Origin: an uncultured Bacteroidia bacterium
GTDB taxonomy: Bacteria; Bacteroidota; Bacteroidia; Bacteroidales; UBA932
Reading direction: 5' to 3'
Length of the DNA stretch: 64,000 nucleotides
NCBI GenBank assembly: GCA_902789395.1
Contig: CADANY010000006.1
Location: forward strand, 1 to 64,000
In this document: piece by piece, positions 42,516-51,696 of the stretch
Position numbering within the stretch: position 1 is the stretch's first letter
Layout: the number at the start of each line of letters is the position of its first letter
The notes under the pieces: generated by a model
Seen by the model: the letters and a program-made list of their open reading frames with translations, nothing else
Database searches by the model: none
Told to the model about the DNA's origin: nothing
Translations under genes and position numbers: made by a program

Positions 42516-44054
42516 TCAGTGTTTAAAATGCCTTTCGCCGGTCATCAGCATGGTAATGCCGTTCTCATCGGCTTTCTTGACAGAGTCTTCATCGCGGATG
42601 GATCCTCCCGGCTGGACAATGGCTTTGATTCCATACTGGGCGGCAAGGGCGACGCAGTCATCAAAGGGGAAGAAACCGTCCGAAGCAAGAACAAGACCCT
42701 CCATATTACCCCCGAGGGTCGCGCTCGCCTGCTTGAGCGCAATCTCTGCAGAACCGATCCGGTTCATCTGGCCGGCGCCGACGCCGTAGGTCATACCGTC
42801 TTTTGCGACGACGATGGAATTGGACTTGACATGCTTGACGATATGCCAGGCAAAATCCAGATCGCGGAGCTGGGCAGGGGTCGGTTTCGCCTCTGTAACA
42901 CACATTTCCGCCGTGACGGTCTTGGTCTCGATATCCTGGTTCTGGACAAGGAGTCCGCCGTTTACGCTGACATACATCTGCTGAGCAGGAACGGGCAGGG
43001 TCATGTCGACCTGAAGCAAACGGAGATTCTTCTTGGAAGAAAGGAATTCAAGGGCGTCGGGAGCGAAAGACGGAGCCATGATGATTTCAAGGAAAATCGG
43101 TTTCAGCAGCTGTGCGACTTCCAGATTGACCTCCCGGTTGAAGGCGACAATGCCGCCGAAAATGGACGTTTTATCCCCTTCGTAGGTTTTCTGCCAGGCG
43201 TCGACGACATCCTTGCCGACTGCTGAGCCGCAGGGATTCATATGTTTCAGCCCGACGCAGAACGGTTCCGAGAATTCCCGGACGATATTCAGCGCAGCGT
43301 TAGCGTCCTGGATATTGTTATAGGAGAGTTCCTTACCGTTGAGCTGGACGGCTGTAGCCAAAGAGAAAGGGACGGTCTCCCCGACCGTTTTGTAGAACTT
43401 CGCGGCCTGGTGCGGATTCTCGCCGTACCGAAGACTCTGCTTCTCCTCGAACTCAAGGAAAAGTTTTTCGCTCAATCCGGCCTGACGGCGCATGTACTGG
43501 GCAATGCAGCAGTCATATTCAGCCGTATGGGTATATGCCTTGGCCGACAGTTTGAGGCGGGTTTCAGGAGTGGTATTCCCTTTTTCGCGTATCTCAGCAA
43601 GGACGGCATCGTAGTCTTCGGGGTTGCAGACGATGGTTACATCGCGCCAGTTCTTGGCTGCGCTCCGGACCATCGAAGGGCCGCCGATATCAATATTTTC
43701 GATGGCATCCTCGAGCGTGACGCCCTCTTTCGCAATCGTCTGGCGGAAAGGATAGAGATTGACGCAAACCAGTTCGATCGTCTCGATACCGTTCTCTTTC
43801 AGGGTTTCCATATGGGCCGGTACATCGCGGCGGGCCAGGATACCGCCATGGACCTTCGGATGGAGGGTCTTGACCCGTCCGTCGCAAATCTCCGGGAATC
43901 CGGTTACCTCACTGATGCCGATCGTCTTGACGCCCTGGCTTTCCAGGAGTTTCTGCGTTCCGCCGGTCGCAATGATTTCCCAACCGAGATCAACCAGGCC
44001 CTGAACGAACCCGACGAGTCCGGTCTTGTCACTAACACTTACTAAAGCTCTCAT
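42516..44054 (-). CDS. purH: Bifunctional AICAR transformylase/IMP cyclohydrolase
   Basis: 512 residues, the normal size. The N-terminal IMP cyclohydrolase domain begins MRALVSVSDKTGLVGF and contains TGFPEICDGRVKTLHPKVHG. The C-terminal formyltransferase domain has KQSLRYGENPHQAAKFY, GLKHMNPCGSAVG, the lysine/histidine region and SDGFFPFDDCVALAAQYG. It completes IMP synthesis using 10-formyl-THF. It lies between purM (18 bases) and purD. Confidence 0.97.
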   Translation of the reverse strand: MRALVSVSDKTGLVGFVQGLVDLGWEIIATGGTQKLLESQGVKTIGISEVTGFPEICDGRVKTLHPKVHGGILARRDVPAHMETLKENGIETIELVCVNLYPFRQTIAKEGVTLEDAIENIDIGGPSMVRSAAKNWRDVTIVCNPEDYDAVLAEIREKGNTTPETRLKLSAKAYTHTAEYDCCIAQYMRRQAGLSEKLFLEFEEKQSLRYGENPHQAAKFYKTVGETVPFSLATAVQLNGKELSYNNIQDANAALNIVREFSEPFCVGLKHMNPCGSAVGKDVVDAWQKTYEGDKTSIFGGIVAFNREVNLEVAQLLKPIFLEIIMAPSFAPDALEFLSSKKNLRLLQVDMTLPVPAQQMYVSVNGGLLVQNQDIETKTVTAEMCVTEAKPTPAQLRDLDFAWHIVKHVKSNSIVVAKDGMTYGVGAGQMNRIGSAEIALKQASATLGGNMEGLVLASDGFFPFDDCVALAAQYGIKAIVQPGGSIRDEDSVKKADENGITMLMTGERHFKH

Positions 44055-44072
44055 TTCTTCTATAGAATTTAA

Positions 44073-45110
44073 TTATTTATTGATCAAGTTGATCCGGACG
44101 CCCGGAACGTCTGTCACCTTTCCGATGACGGATGCTTTCTCCCCGCAGTCTGCGAGAATCGAAATGGCTTTGTCAGCTTCCGAGGGATCCATGACGGCAA
44201 TCATTCCGATACCCATATTGAAGATATTGAACATCTCGCGGTGAGGGACATTCCCCCACTTCTCGAGCATACGGAAGACAGGCAGGATCTCCCAGGTTCC
44301 TTCTTCGATTTCGAGACCCTGGCCCTCCTGAAGGACACGCGGGATATTCTCATCGAAACCGCCGCCCGTAATATGGCAGATTCCGTGGACGTCACAGTTC
44401 CGGATGACAGAAAGCATCTGGCGGACATAGATACGGGTCGGAGTCAGAAGCACTTCGCCGAGGGACCGTCCCCCGAATTCGGGAATCGAATCGGTATAGG
44501 AAAGGCCGGCATCGGCGACAATCTTACGGACAAGGCTGAAACCGTTGGAATGGACACCGGTCGAGGCGACGCCGACAAGGACGTCCCCGACCTTTACTTT
44601 CGATCCGTCGATGAGTTTCGATTTTTCGACGACTCCGGTGGTGTAGCCGGCAATGTCATACTCTCCGTCGGCATACATGCCGGGCATTTCAGCCGTCTCT
44701 CCCCCGACCAGGGCACACCCCGCCTGACGGCAGCCTTCGGCAACCCCGGCGACGATGGCTTCCACCTTCGCCGGAACATTCTTTCCGAGAGCGACATAAT
44801 CCAGGAAAAAGAGAGGTTCAGCCCCCTGTGCGAGGACATCGTTGACGCACATGGCGACGGCATCGATACCGATCGTATCATGCTTGTCCATCGCGAAAGC
44901 AATCTTGAGTTTGGTACCGACTCCGTCCGTTCCGCTGACAAGGACCGGTTCACGGATTCCAAGGGCAGAGAGATCGAACATACCGCCGAAAGAACCGATA
45001 TTTCCCATCGATCCGGTACGGGCCGTCGAAGCGACGTGCTGCTTGATTCTCCGGACTACTTCGTATCCGGCTTCGAGATTGACTCCCGCATTTTCATAAG
45101 TCTTGGCCAT
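44073..45110 (-). CDS. purM: Phosphoribosylformylglycinamidine cyclo-ligase
   Basis: 345 residues. AIR synthetase, the fifth purine step, closes the imidazole ring with ATP. Motifs: [69 protein letters not shown] and [14 protein letters not shown]. Starts three bases after the purF stop. Cytosolic. Confidence 0.97.
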   Translation of the reverse strand: MAKTYENAGVNLEAGYEVVRRIKQHVASTARTGSMGNIGSFGGMFDLSALGIREPVLVSGTDGVGTKLKIAFAMDKHDTIGIDAVAMCVNDVLAQGAEPLFFLDYVALGKNVPAKVEAIVAGVAEGCRQAGCALVGGETAEMPGMYADGEYDIAGYTTGVVEKSKLIDGSKVKVGDVLVGVASTGVHSNGFSLVRKIVADAGLSYTDSIPEFGGRSLGEVLLTPTRIYVRQMLSVIRNCDVHGICHITGGGFDENIPRVLQEGQGLEIEEGTWEILPVFRMLEKWGNVPHREMFNIFNMGIGMIAVMDPSEADKAISILADCGEKASVIGKVTDVPGVRINLINK

Positions 45111-45113
45111 ATA

Positions 45114-46475
45114 TCAGTTGTTTTGTATAATATCATCGTCATAAAGCAAAGTCGGGTACTCTCCCGTGAAACAAGCCTGGCAGGGATCCGCACAGCCGAA
45201 ACAGGAATCCCGGGTCGACTCCGGACTGAGATAGCCGAGCGAGTCGGCTCCGATGGCTTCCCGGGCCTCTTCGAGGGTCCGGTGCGAGCAAAGCAGTTCT
45301 TCAGGAGTAGAAGTATCGACCCCGTAGTGGCACGTAAAGCGCATCATCGGACTGGCGATCCGGACATGGACCTCCTTCGCCCCGGCCTCCCGGAGGAGAC
45401 GGACGATTTTAAGGCAGGTTGTTCCCCTGACGATCGAATCATCGACAAGGACAATCCTTTTCCCCCTGACGATGCTTTCTACCGGCGAGAGTTTCATCTT
45501 AACGCCCAGTTCCCGCATGGACTGGACCGGCTGGATGAAGGTTCTCCCTACGTATTTGTGCTTGACCAGACCCATCTCGTACGGGATTCCGCTCTCCTCG
45601 CTGTATCCCATGGCGGCACTGAGGCTTGACTCAGGGACCCCGACGACGATATCGGCATCGACCGGGTTCTCACGGTAGAGACGGCGACCGGCTTCCTTCC
45701 GGTAAGCATGGACGTTGCATCCGTCTATATCGCTGTCCGGCCGGGCAAAATAGATATACTCCATCGCACACATCCGGTGGCGGGAAAAACGGGAATACAG
45801 ATTGCTGCGGATCCCATGGGAATCAAGGCAGATGACCTCACCCGGATTGACGTCACGGATAAAGGTCGCCCCCATGATCCCGAAGGCACAGGACTCGCTG
45901 CTGACGACATAGCCGTCGCCGAGTTTGCCGATGCAGAGGGGTTTGATCCCGTATTTGTCCCGGCAGGCATAGATTCGGTTCTTCGTCATGATCAGGAAGG
46001 TAAATCCGCCTTCGATCATGTTCAGAGCCTTGATAATCCGTTCAATTCGGTCTTCTCCGGAGTTTTTCTTGATCAGATGGGCAAGGACTTCGCTGTCGGT
46101 ATCGGTCTGGAAAATCGTTCCCCTCTTCTCGAGGAAATCCGCCAGCTGGCGGGCATTGATGAGATTCCCTTCGCCGGCAACGGCGAAATCTCCGCTCCGG
46201 TGATGGAAAAAGAGCGGCTCGACATTATCGAGTCCTCCCTTTGAGACATTGGCGTACTTGACACTTCCTATTCCGATCCGGCCTTTCAGCGGATCGATCT
46301 TTCCGTCGGTAAAGACTTCGTTCAGAAGTCCCAGCCCCCGATAACGGTAGGATTTTCCATTCTCGTCAAATGTGACGATCCCACCGCCTTCCTGACCGCG
46401 GTGCTGAAGGTTATGGAGACCGTAATACAACAAGGTTGAGGCGTGCTCGACGCCATAAACTCCCAGTACACCCAT
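45114..46475 (-). CDS. purF: Amidophosphoribosyltransferase lacking the glutaminase cysteine
   Basis: 453 residues. PurF makes phosphoribosylamine from PRPP. The N-terminal Ntn glutaminase domain normally starts, after processing, with a nucleophilic cysteine (M-C-G-V-x-G). Here the protein starts MGVLGVYGVEHAS: the codon after ATG is GGT, and the in-frame codons upstream to a stop contain no cysteine. The oxyanion-hole HNGN is GEGN (101-104), so that asparagine is also lost, while HRGQE (25-29) and TDTDSEVLAHL remain. The C-terminal PRTase domain looks intact (IVLVDDSIVRGTT, 341-353), and [4Fe-4S] ligands Cys236, Cys382, Cys432 and Cys435 match the B. subtilis type. An ammonia-using enzyme is predicted. 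The start lies one base after the purC stop. Confidence 0.93.
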   Translation of the reverse strand: MGVLGVYGVEHASTLLYYGLHNLQHRGQEGGGIVTFDENGKSYRYRGLGLLNEVFTDGKIDPLKGRIGIGSVKYANVSKGGLDNVEPLFFHHRSGDFAVAGEGNLINARQLADFLEKRGTIFQTDTDSEVLAHLIKKNSGEDRIERIIKALNMIEGGFTFLIMTKNRIYACRDKYGIKPLCIGKLGDGYVVSSESCAFGIMGATFIRDVNPGEVICLDSHGIRSNLYSRFSRHRMCAMEYIYFARPDSDIDGCNVHAYRKEAGRRLYRENPVDADIVVGVPESSLSAAMGYSEESGIPYEMGLVKHKYVGRTFIQPVQSMRELGVKMKLSPVESIVRGKRIVLVDDSIVRGTTCLKIVRLLREAGAKEVHVRIASPMMRFTCHYGVDTSTPEELLCSHRTLEEAREAIGADSLGYLSPESTRDSCFGCADPCQACFTGEYPTLLYDDDIIQNN

Positions 46476-46476
46476 G

Positions 46477-47202
46477 TTATGATTCTAAATTAAGGTTTTG
46501 CAAACGTTCAAGGACTTCCCTGTAAGAGGCGACGACATCGCTGAGGTCCAGACGGAAACGGTCTTTGTCAAGACGTCTTCCGTCCTTTTCGTCCCACAGC
46601 CTGCAGGTATCCGGGCTGATCTCGTCAGAGATAATCAGTTCCCCATTGTCGGTTGCCCGGCCGAATTCGATCTTGACATCGACCAGTTCGATTCCGGCCC
46701 TGTGGAAGACATCGCTCAGGAGCTCATTCGCCCGCCTTGCCTCCGCAACCATGAACTGCAGTTCTTCGTAACTGGCCAATCCGAGGGCGACGGCATGATG
46801 CTCGTTGATCAACGGATCTTCCAACTCGTCATTGTTGTACCGGAGATCGATGATGGTATTCCCTTGACGGAATCCTTCTTCGACGCCGAGACGGGTGGCC
46901 AGAGACCCGGCGACCCGGTTCCGGACGATTACCTCAAGAGGGATGATTTCGATCCTCCGGCACAACTGCTCATCGTCGCTGACTTTTTCGATGAAATGGG
47001 TCTTGATCCCATTCCGGTTCAGGTAAGCGAGCAGGATAGAGGAAATGCCGTTGTCCAGGATACCCTTTCCGATGAACCGCGCACGCTTGATGTTGTTATA
47101 AGCAACGGAGATATCCTTATAACGGAAAATCACGCGGTCGGGGTTGTCGGTAGAAAAAACCTGTTTTTCGTTTCCTTCGAAGATAAGTTCGTTTTTGACC
47201 AT
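46477..47202 (-). CDS. purC: SAICAR synthetase
   Basis: 241 residues. Joins CAIR and aspartate with ATP. Motifs: ELIFEGNEKQVFSTDNPDRV, GISSILLAYLNRNGIKTHFI, IIPLEVIVRNRVAGSLATRL, ELVDVKIEFGRATDNGELII and ISPDTCRLWDEKDG. Standard length, six bases after purL. Nothing unusual. Confidence 0.97.
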   Translation of the reverse strand: MVKNELIFEGNEKQVFSTDNPDRVIFRYKDISVAYNNIKRARFIGKGILDNGISSILLAYLNRNGIKTHFIEKVSDDEQLCRRIEIIPLEVIVRNRVAGSLATRLGVEEGFRQGNTIIDLRYNNDELEDPLINEHHAVALGLASYEELQFMVAEARRANELLSDVFHRAGIELVDVKIEFGRATDNGELIISDEISPDTCRLWDEKDGRRLDKDRFRLDLSDVVASYREVLERLQNLNLES

Positions 47203-47208
47203 GGGTTG

Positions 47209-50200
47209 TTATTTCTTGAAATAATTGACAGCGTTTTCGAACAGGGGCTGACGGCGTTCACCGGAGATATTCTTGAATAAATCCTCCTCATAACGCTCGC
47301 TATGGCCCATCTTTCCGAGGATATGCCCGTCAGGGCTGAGTATACCCTCGATATCATAATAGGAGCCATTGGGATTGTCGACATACCGGAAAGCGACCTG
47401 TCCGTTGGCAAAGAGTTTCGCAGCCATTTCCTGATTGACGACAAATTTGCCTTCTCCGTGGCTGAAAGCGATGCTGTGGCGCTGCCCGAGTGAGAAGCCA
47501 CGGAGCCAGGGAGAATGCACGGAAGCGACCTCCGTAGTCGCGACCAGCGAAATATGGCGGTTGATATCGTTCCGGAACAGCGTCGGGGAATCGGGCGTAA
47601 CGCATCCCAATTTTCCATAAGGGAGCAGGCCGCTCTTGACAAGGGCCTGGAAACCGTTGCAAATGCCGAGGATAAGCCCCCCGCGCTGCAGAAGGGAGAT
47701 AATGGCCGCTCCGACCGTAGCGTTACCGATGACATCGGCGATAAACTTGCCGCTTCCGTCCGGTTCGTCACCCGAGGAGAATCCGCCGCAGAAAGCCAGG
47801 ATGTGGCATTGGTCAATCCTCTCAGAGAGTTCACGTATGGACGAGAGGACATCCTCCGGAGTCAAGTTCCTGAAAATGAAAGGACGGACTTCCGCTCCGG
47901 CGTTACGGAAGGCTTTCGCCGTATCGTAATCGCAGTTGGTACCGGGGAATACCGGAAGACAAACGATAGGGGTTTCCACCGGAGCGCCCGGATAGACAAG
48001 GTCGGAGGCATCCGCTGCGGCAGGTACGACCTCCGGTGCAGGCGCAGCAAAAGCCGGCTTAACCTTCGCAGGGTACAGTTTCGCGTAACGGGATACATAC
48101 GCTTCTTCAAGACGCCGGGAATCCAAGCTGAAACCGTTGACTTCCATCTTGCCGTCCGTCACCTCGCCCAGGTATTCGGCAGCCGGGAATTCCAGTTCTT
48201 TCCCCGCCTCGAAAAGGATGGATCCATACGGGAGGGAGAAAAGATCTTTATCATTGATTTTAACATTAAAACCAAGGGAGTTGCCAAGGCTCATCTTCAC
48301 TAACGCTTCAGCTGCTCCTCCTACACCGGCCGACCAGGCAGATACGATATCGCCGGAGGCGATCCTGTCATGGAGCCAGTTCCAATTGGAGATGAGGCGT
48401 TCCGTATCCGGCATGTGATTTCCGTCCGGGGTATGACGGAGCAGGTAGATCCGGTTCCCGGCCCGTTTGAATTCAGGAGAAATGACTTTCCGCGCGTCAA
48501 CCGTCGTGATGCCGAAGGCAACGAGGGTCGGGGGAACATGGATATGCTCGAATGTTCCGCTCATGGAATCTTTCCCTCCGATGGAAGGAAGACCGAGATC
48601 GCGCTGCATTTTCAGCGCACCGAGAAGAGCGGAGAAGGGTTTGCCCCACGTATGGGGATCTTCCGTCATCCGTTCGAAATATTCCTGATAGGAAAAACGC
48701 ATCCCTGAAAAATCGGCTCCGGAGCAGACCACCTTCGTGCAGGCCTCGACAACGGCATAGGCGGCGCTGTGGTATGGACTCCAAAGGGCCAGTTCGGGAT
48801 CATAGCCATAGGCCATCACACTGGCCGTGTGGGTCATTCCGCCGGTCGGTATCTTCTGGACGGAAACCTGCGTTTCCGTCATCTGCCGCTTCCCGCCGAA
48901 GGGCATCAGGACCGTAGACCGTCCGATCGTGGAATCGAACATTTCGATGAGTCCTTTCTGGGATGCGACATTGGGAGATCCCATCAGGTTCTCCATCTTT
49001 TCTTCCAAGGATTCTCCGGAAGGAATCCGTACGAAGGGATCCTTGTCTTCAACGGCAGAAACCGTCGCTTTTGCGAAATGGGGGGCGCCGGCACTGTCGA
49101 TGAATTTACGGGAAAGATCGCAGACCGTGTGACCGCCGAAAAACATCCGCATACGTGCCGTACCGGTCACGTCGGCCACATGGGTCACCTCGATATTATC
49201 AGCTCCGCACAGTTCCATGAACCGGTCTTTATCGGCCGCTTCAACAACGACCGCCATCCGCTCCTGGGATTCGCTGATCGCAAGTTCCGTCGCATTCAGG
49301 CCGGAATATTTGGTCGGGACACGGTCCAGGTAGATATCCAGTCCGTCCGCCAGCTCGCCGATGGCGACACTGACACCGCCCGCACCGAAGTCGTTCGATT
49401 TTTTGATCAGGCGGGTTACCTCAGGACGGCGGAAAAGACGCTGCAGCTGCCGCTCCTCAGGCGGATTGCCCTTCTGGACCTCGCTGCCGCAGGTTTCCAG
49501 AGAAGCCTCCGTGTGTTCTTTCGAAGAACCGGTCGCCCCGCCGATACCATCGCGGCCTGTTCGTCCTCCGAGAAGAAGGATCACATCGCCCGGAGCAGGG
49601 GTTTCACGGCGGACATCGGACGCTTTCACAGCACCGACAACCGCACCGATTTCCATCCGCTTGGCGGTATATCCGTCGGAATAGATTTCGCGTACATGGG
49701 TCGTTGCCAGTCCGATCTGGTTTCCATAGCTGGAATAACCGCCGGCGGCCTTTTTGCTGATCATCCGCTGGGGCAGTTTCCCGGGGAGCGTATCTGAGAC
49801 ACGGGTCAGGATATCACCGGCACCGGTAACGCGGAGTGCCTGATAGACGTAGGCGCGTCCGGACAAGGGATCACGGATCGCACCGCCCAGGCAGGTGGCG
49901 GCACCTCCGAAAGGCTCGATTTCAGTCGGGTGGTTATGGGTTTCATTCTTGAACTGCAGCAGCCACTTTTCCATCTTTCCGTCGACATCGACGTTGATAT
50001 AGATGCTGCAGGCGTTGTTTTCTTCGCTCTGTTCGAGGTCATCGAGTTTTCCCTTGCTGCGGAGCCAGCGGGCGCCGATGGTTGCAAGTTCCATCAGACA
50101 AAGCGGTTTCGACTCCCGCCCGAGGTCTTTCCTCATCGCCCGGAGCATCTCCAGCGATTCGCCGAACTCTTCTTTCATGAACGAATCGTCAACCGTAATC

Positions 50201-50892
50201 TCTTCCAGGACGGAAGTAAAGGTCGTATGACGGCAATGATCGCTCCAGTAGGTGTCGAGAATGCGGAGTTCGGTTTCGGATGGATCACGCCCTTCCTCCC
50301 GGAAATAGCGGACCACCTCCCTGAGATCATCCGTATTCATGGCCAGGCCGTGTTCCTTGCAGAATGAGGCATAATGGGACGGGTCCATCTCCGTAAATCC
50401 CGTCAGGTCCTCAAGCGGCTTGACATCCGCCCGTTCGCCCCAGGCAAGAACGGAGAGGTCCTTCGGGCGGCACTCGACCGGATTGATGAAATAATGACGG
50501 ATCCTGGAGAGCGTTTCTTCGGAAACTTCCTCTCCGAAAACCAGAAGCCGGGAACTCTTGATCCGGACATCTGCGGAAGGATCGATCAGGTGGACACAGT
50601 CGACAGCGGAGGAGGCCCGCTGGTCAAACTGGCCGGGGATATACTCCACCGCAATATACTTTCGTCCGGAAAGGTCCATAGAATCCGACACCGTATCGGT
50701 AGCGACCTCTCCGAAGACACGGAACTTGCATTCCTCTGCAAGCGCATCGGAGAAACCGAACAAGTCATAGACATTGATCAGTCGGAGGAAAGTCAGATTG
50801 AGAGAAAGATTCTCATTGAACTCGGAGAGCAGGCTGGCAGCCTCGACCCGGAACTGCTCTTTCTTTTCAACAAATAACCGCTTGCTGTTCAT
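47209..50892 (-). CDS. purL: Phosphoribosylformylglycinamidine synthase, long form
   Basis: 1227 residues, the single-chain form that includes the synthetase and a C-terminal glutaminase. The synthetase half has TYWSDHCRHTTFTSVLEEI, FKNETHNHPTEIEPFGGAAT and GGKDSMSGTF. The class I glutaminase (about 960-1227) keeps its nucleophile in LGICNGFQAL (about residue 1077) and the His/Glu pair in MGHSERY. It makes FGAM from FGAR, ATP and glutamine. It is the in-window contrast to PurF and CarA, which lost their cysteines. Second gene of the operon after purE, separated by 50 bases with a hairpin. Confidence 0.97.
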   Translation of the reverse strand: MNSKRLFVEKKEQFRVEAASLLSEFNENLSLNLTFLRLINVYDLFGFSDALAEECKFRVFGEVATDTVSDSMDLSGRKYIAVEYIPGQFDQRASSAVDCVHLIDPSADVRIKSSRLLVFGEEVSEETLSRIRHYFINPVECRPKDLSVLAWGERADVKPLEDLTGFTEMDPSHYASFCKEHGLAMNTDDLREVVRYFREEGRDPSETELRILDTYWSDHCRHTTFTSVLEEITVDDSFMKEEFGESLEMLRAMRKDLGRESKPLCLMELATIGARWLRSKGKLDDLEQSEENNACSIYINVDVDGKMEKWLLQFKNETHNHPTEIEPFGGAATCLGGAIRDPLSGRAYVYQALRVTGAGDILTRVSDTLPGKLPQRMISKKAAGGYSSYGNQIGLATTHVREIYSDGYTAKRMEIGAVVGAVKASDVRRETPAPGDVILLLGGRTGRDGIGGATGSSKEHTEASLETCGSEVQKGNPPEERQLQRLFRRPEVTRLIKKSNDFGAGGVSVAIGELADGLDIYLDRVPTKYSGLNATELAISESQERMAVVVEAADKDRFMELCGADNIEVTHVADVTGTARMRMFFGGHTVCDLSRKFIDSAGAPHFAKATVSAVEDKDPFVRIPSGESLEEKMENLMGSPNVASQKGLIEMFDSTIGRSTVLMPFGGKRQMTETQVSVQKIPTGGMTHTASVMAYGYDPELALWSPYHSAAYAVVEACTKVVCSGADFSGMRFSYQEYFERMTEDPHTWGKPFSALLGALKMQRDLGLPSIGGKDSMSGTFEHIHVPPTLVAFGITTVDARKVISPEFKRAGNRIYLLRHTPDGNHMPDTERLISNWNWLHDRIASGDIVSAWSAGVGGAAEALVKMSLGNSLGFNVKINDKDLFSLPYGSILFEAGKELEFPAAEYLGEVTDGKMEVNGFSLDSRRLEEAYVSRYAKLYPAKVKPAFAAPAPEVVPAAADASDLVYPGAPVETPIVCLPVFPGTNCDYDTAKAFRNAGAEVRPFIFRNLTPEDVLSSIRELSERIDQCHILAFCGGFSSGDEPDGSGKFIADVIGNATVGAAIISLLQRGGLILGICNGFQALVKSGLLPYGKLGCVTPDSPTLFRNDINRHISLVATTEVASVHSPWLRGFSLGQRHSIAFSHGEGKFVVNQEMAAKLFANGQVAFRYVDNPNGSYYDIEGILSPDGHILGKMGHSERYEEDLFKNISGERRQPLFENAVNYFKK

Positions 50893-50906
50893 TCTTGATA
50901 AAATTG

Positions 50907-50938
50907 ATGCCCACCGGCCGCGATGCGAAGGTGGGCAT
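50907..50938 (-). promoter_or_regulatory. Hairpin in the purE-purL spacer
   Basis: ATGCCCACC and GGTGGGCAT pair perfectly (9 bp) around a 14-base loop; on the transcribed strand the stem is followed by AATTTTATC, a weak U tract. It could attenuate, pause or process the message so that purE is made in different amount from the rest. Confidence 0.45.
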
Positions 50939-50942
50939 TATG

Positions 50943-51410
50943 CTAAATAACTGTATTCAAAACTTTGTCGCTTTGCTTCCTGCGGAACTCCGTCAGCGCA
51001 TCAGCCAGTTCAGGATGCTGGAGGGCCAGGATGGCGACCGCATAGAGAGCGGCATTGCGTGAACCGTCGATCGCCATGGTAGCAACGGGGATTCCGGAAG
51101 GCATCTGAACGATCGACAGCAGGGAGTCCAGACCGTTGAGCGCCTTGGACTTGACAGGGACCCCGATGACAGGCAGCGTCGTCAGGGCCGCGATGACCCC
51201 CGGCAGATGGGCTGCGCCGCCGGCACCTGCTATGATGATATCGACTCCCCTGTCGCGTGCGGATGAGACATAATCAGCCAAAGGGCCGGGATTCCGGTGT
51301 GCGCTGAGAACCTTTTTTTCATAAGGGACCCCGAACTCTTCCAGGGTTGTGCAGGCCGGCATCATGACGTCCCAGTCGCTGGCGCTGCCCATAATGATAG
51401 ATACCTTCAT
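50943..51410 (-). CDS. purE: N5-carboxyaminoimidazole ribonucleotide mutase
   Basis: 155 residues. PurE shifts the carboxyl group to give CAIR. Motifs: IMGSASDWDVMMPACTTLEE, VLSAHRNPGPLADYV, AGAGGAAHLPGVIAALT and PVKSKALNGLDSLLSIVQMP. Class I PurE would need PurK, which is not in this window; whether this is the class II (CO2-using) form cannot be decided by eye. First gene of the pur operon, just downstream of a clean promoter. Confidence 0.95.
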   Translation of the reverse strand: MKVSIIMGSASDWDVMMPACTTLEEFGVPYEKKVLSAHRNPGPLADYVSSARDRGVDIIIAGAGGAAHLPGVIAALTTLPVIGVPVKSKALNGLDSLLSIVQMPSGIPVATMAIDGSRNAALYAVAILALQHPELADALTEFRRKQSDKVLNTVI

Positions 51411-51435
51411 AAGAAAATCTACTAACGACGAGGTG

Positions 51436-51467
51436 CAAATTTACAACGAATATCCGACAGGGACAAA
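51436..51467 (-). promoter_or_regulatory. Promoter of the pur operon
   Basis: On the minus strand TTTG (51464-51467), 20 bases, then TAAATTTG (51436-51443). This is an exact Bacteroidota consensus promoter, 25 bases before purE. Confidence 0.75.
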
Positions 51468-51532
51468 TCAATTTCAAAATCTTTCCCGAAAATTATCAAC
51501 ATCCGGCCTGTTCATATTTTTTAAGAAATAAA

Positions 51533-51565
51533 TTTGGAATATTTCTCCAAATAGCCTTACCTTTG
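51533..51565 (+). promoter_or_regulatory. Promoter of the pyr operon
   Basis: TTTG (51533-51536), 21 bases, then TACCTTTG (51558-51565), an exact consensus. Transcription should start near 51570, just before the leader ORF. Confidence 0.75.
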
Positions 51566-51581
51566 CGAAAATTGCGTTCAG

Positions 51582-51662
51582 ATGATCCGAGTCTTCAAAA
51601 TCCAGCCTGTCTGCGCCGGAAGTTCCGACGAAGTTCTCGTTTCATCTGATATTTGTTTTTAA
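51582..51662 (+). CDS. Pyr leader peptide, 26 codons
   Basis: ATG 51582 opens MIRVFKIQPVCAGSSDEVLV, followed by SSDICF and a TAA at 51660-51662, four bases before the terminator stem. A run of five T (51656-51660) sits at the stop. The ORF starts about 12 bases after the predicted transcription start. Its position, with the stop directly before the hairpin, fits translation-coupled attenuation as at E. coli pyrBI, where a ribosome close behind RNA polymerase prevents the terminator from forming when UTP is low. It is too short for homology support. Confidence 0.5.
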   Translation: MIRVFKIQPVCAGSSDEVLVSSDICF

Positions 51663-51666
51663 TTCG

Positions 51667-51694
51667 GACAGCCTTTCGGGGTTGTCTTTTTTTT
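51667..51694 (+). terminator. Pyr leader attenuator
   Basis: GACAGCC pairs with GGTTGTC (one G-U) around TTTCGG, followed by eight T. This is a canonical intrinsic terminator, but it ends three bases before the pyrC ATG and no gene precedes it in the transcript except the leader ORF. It is therefore a regulatory attenuator, not an operon end. Confidence 0.75.
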
Positions 51695-51696
51695 GA

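Noticed and set aside
51411..51696. Purine riboswitch or PyrR-type antiterminator in the pur/pyr spacer
   Set aside because: No purine aptamer core or anti-antiterminator loop consensus could be found; only the simple leader ORF and terminator are visible.
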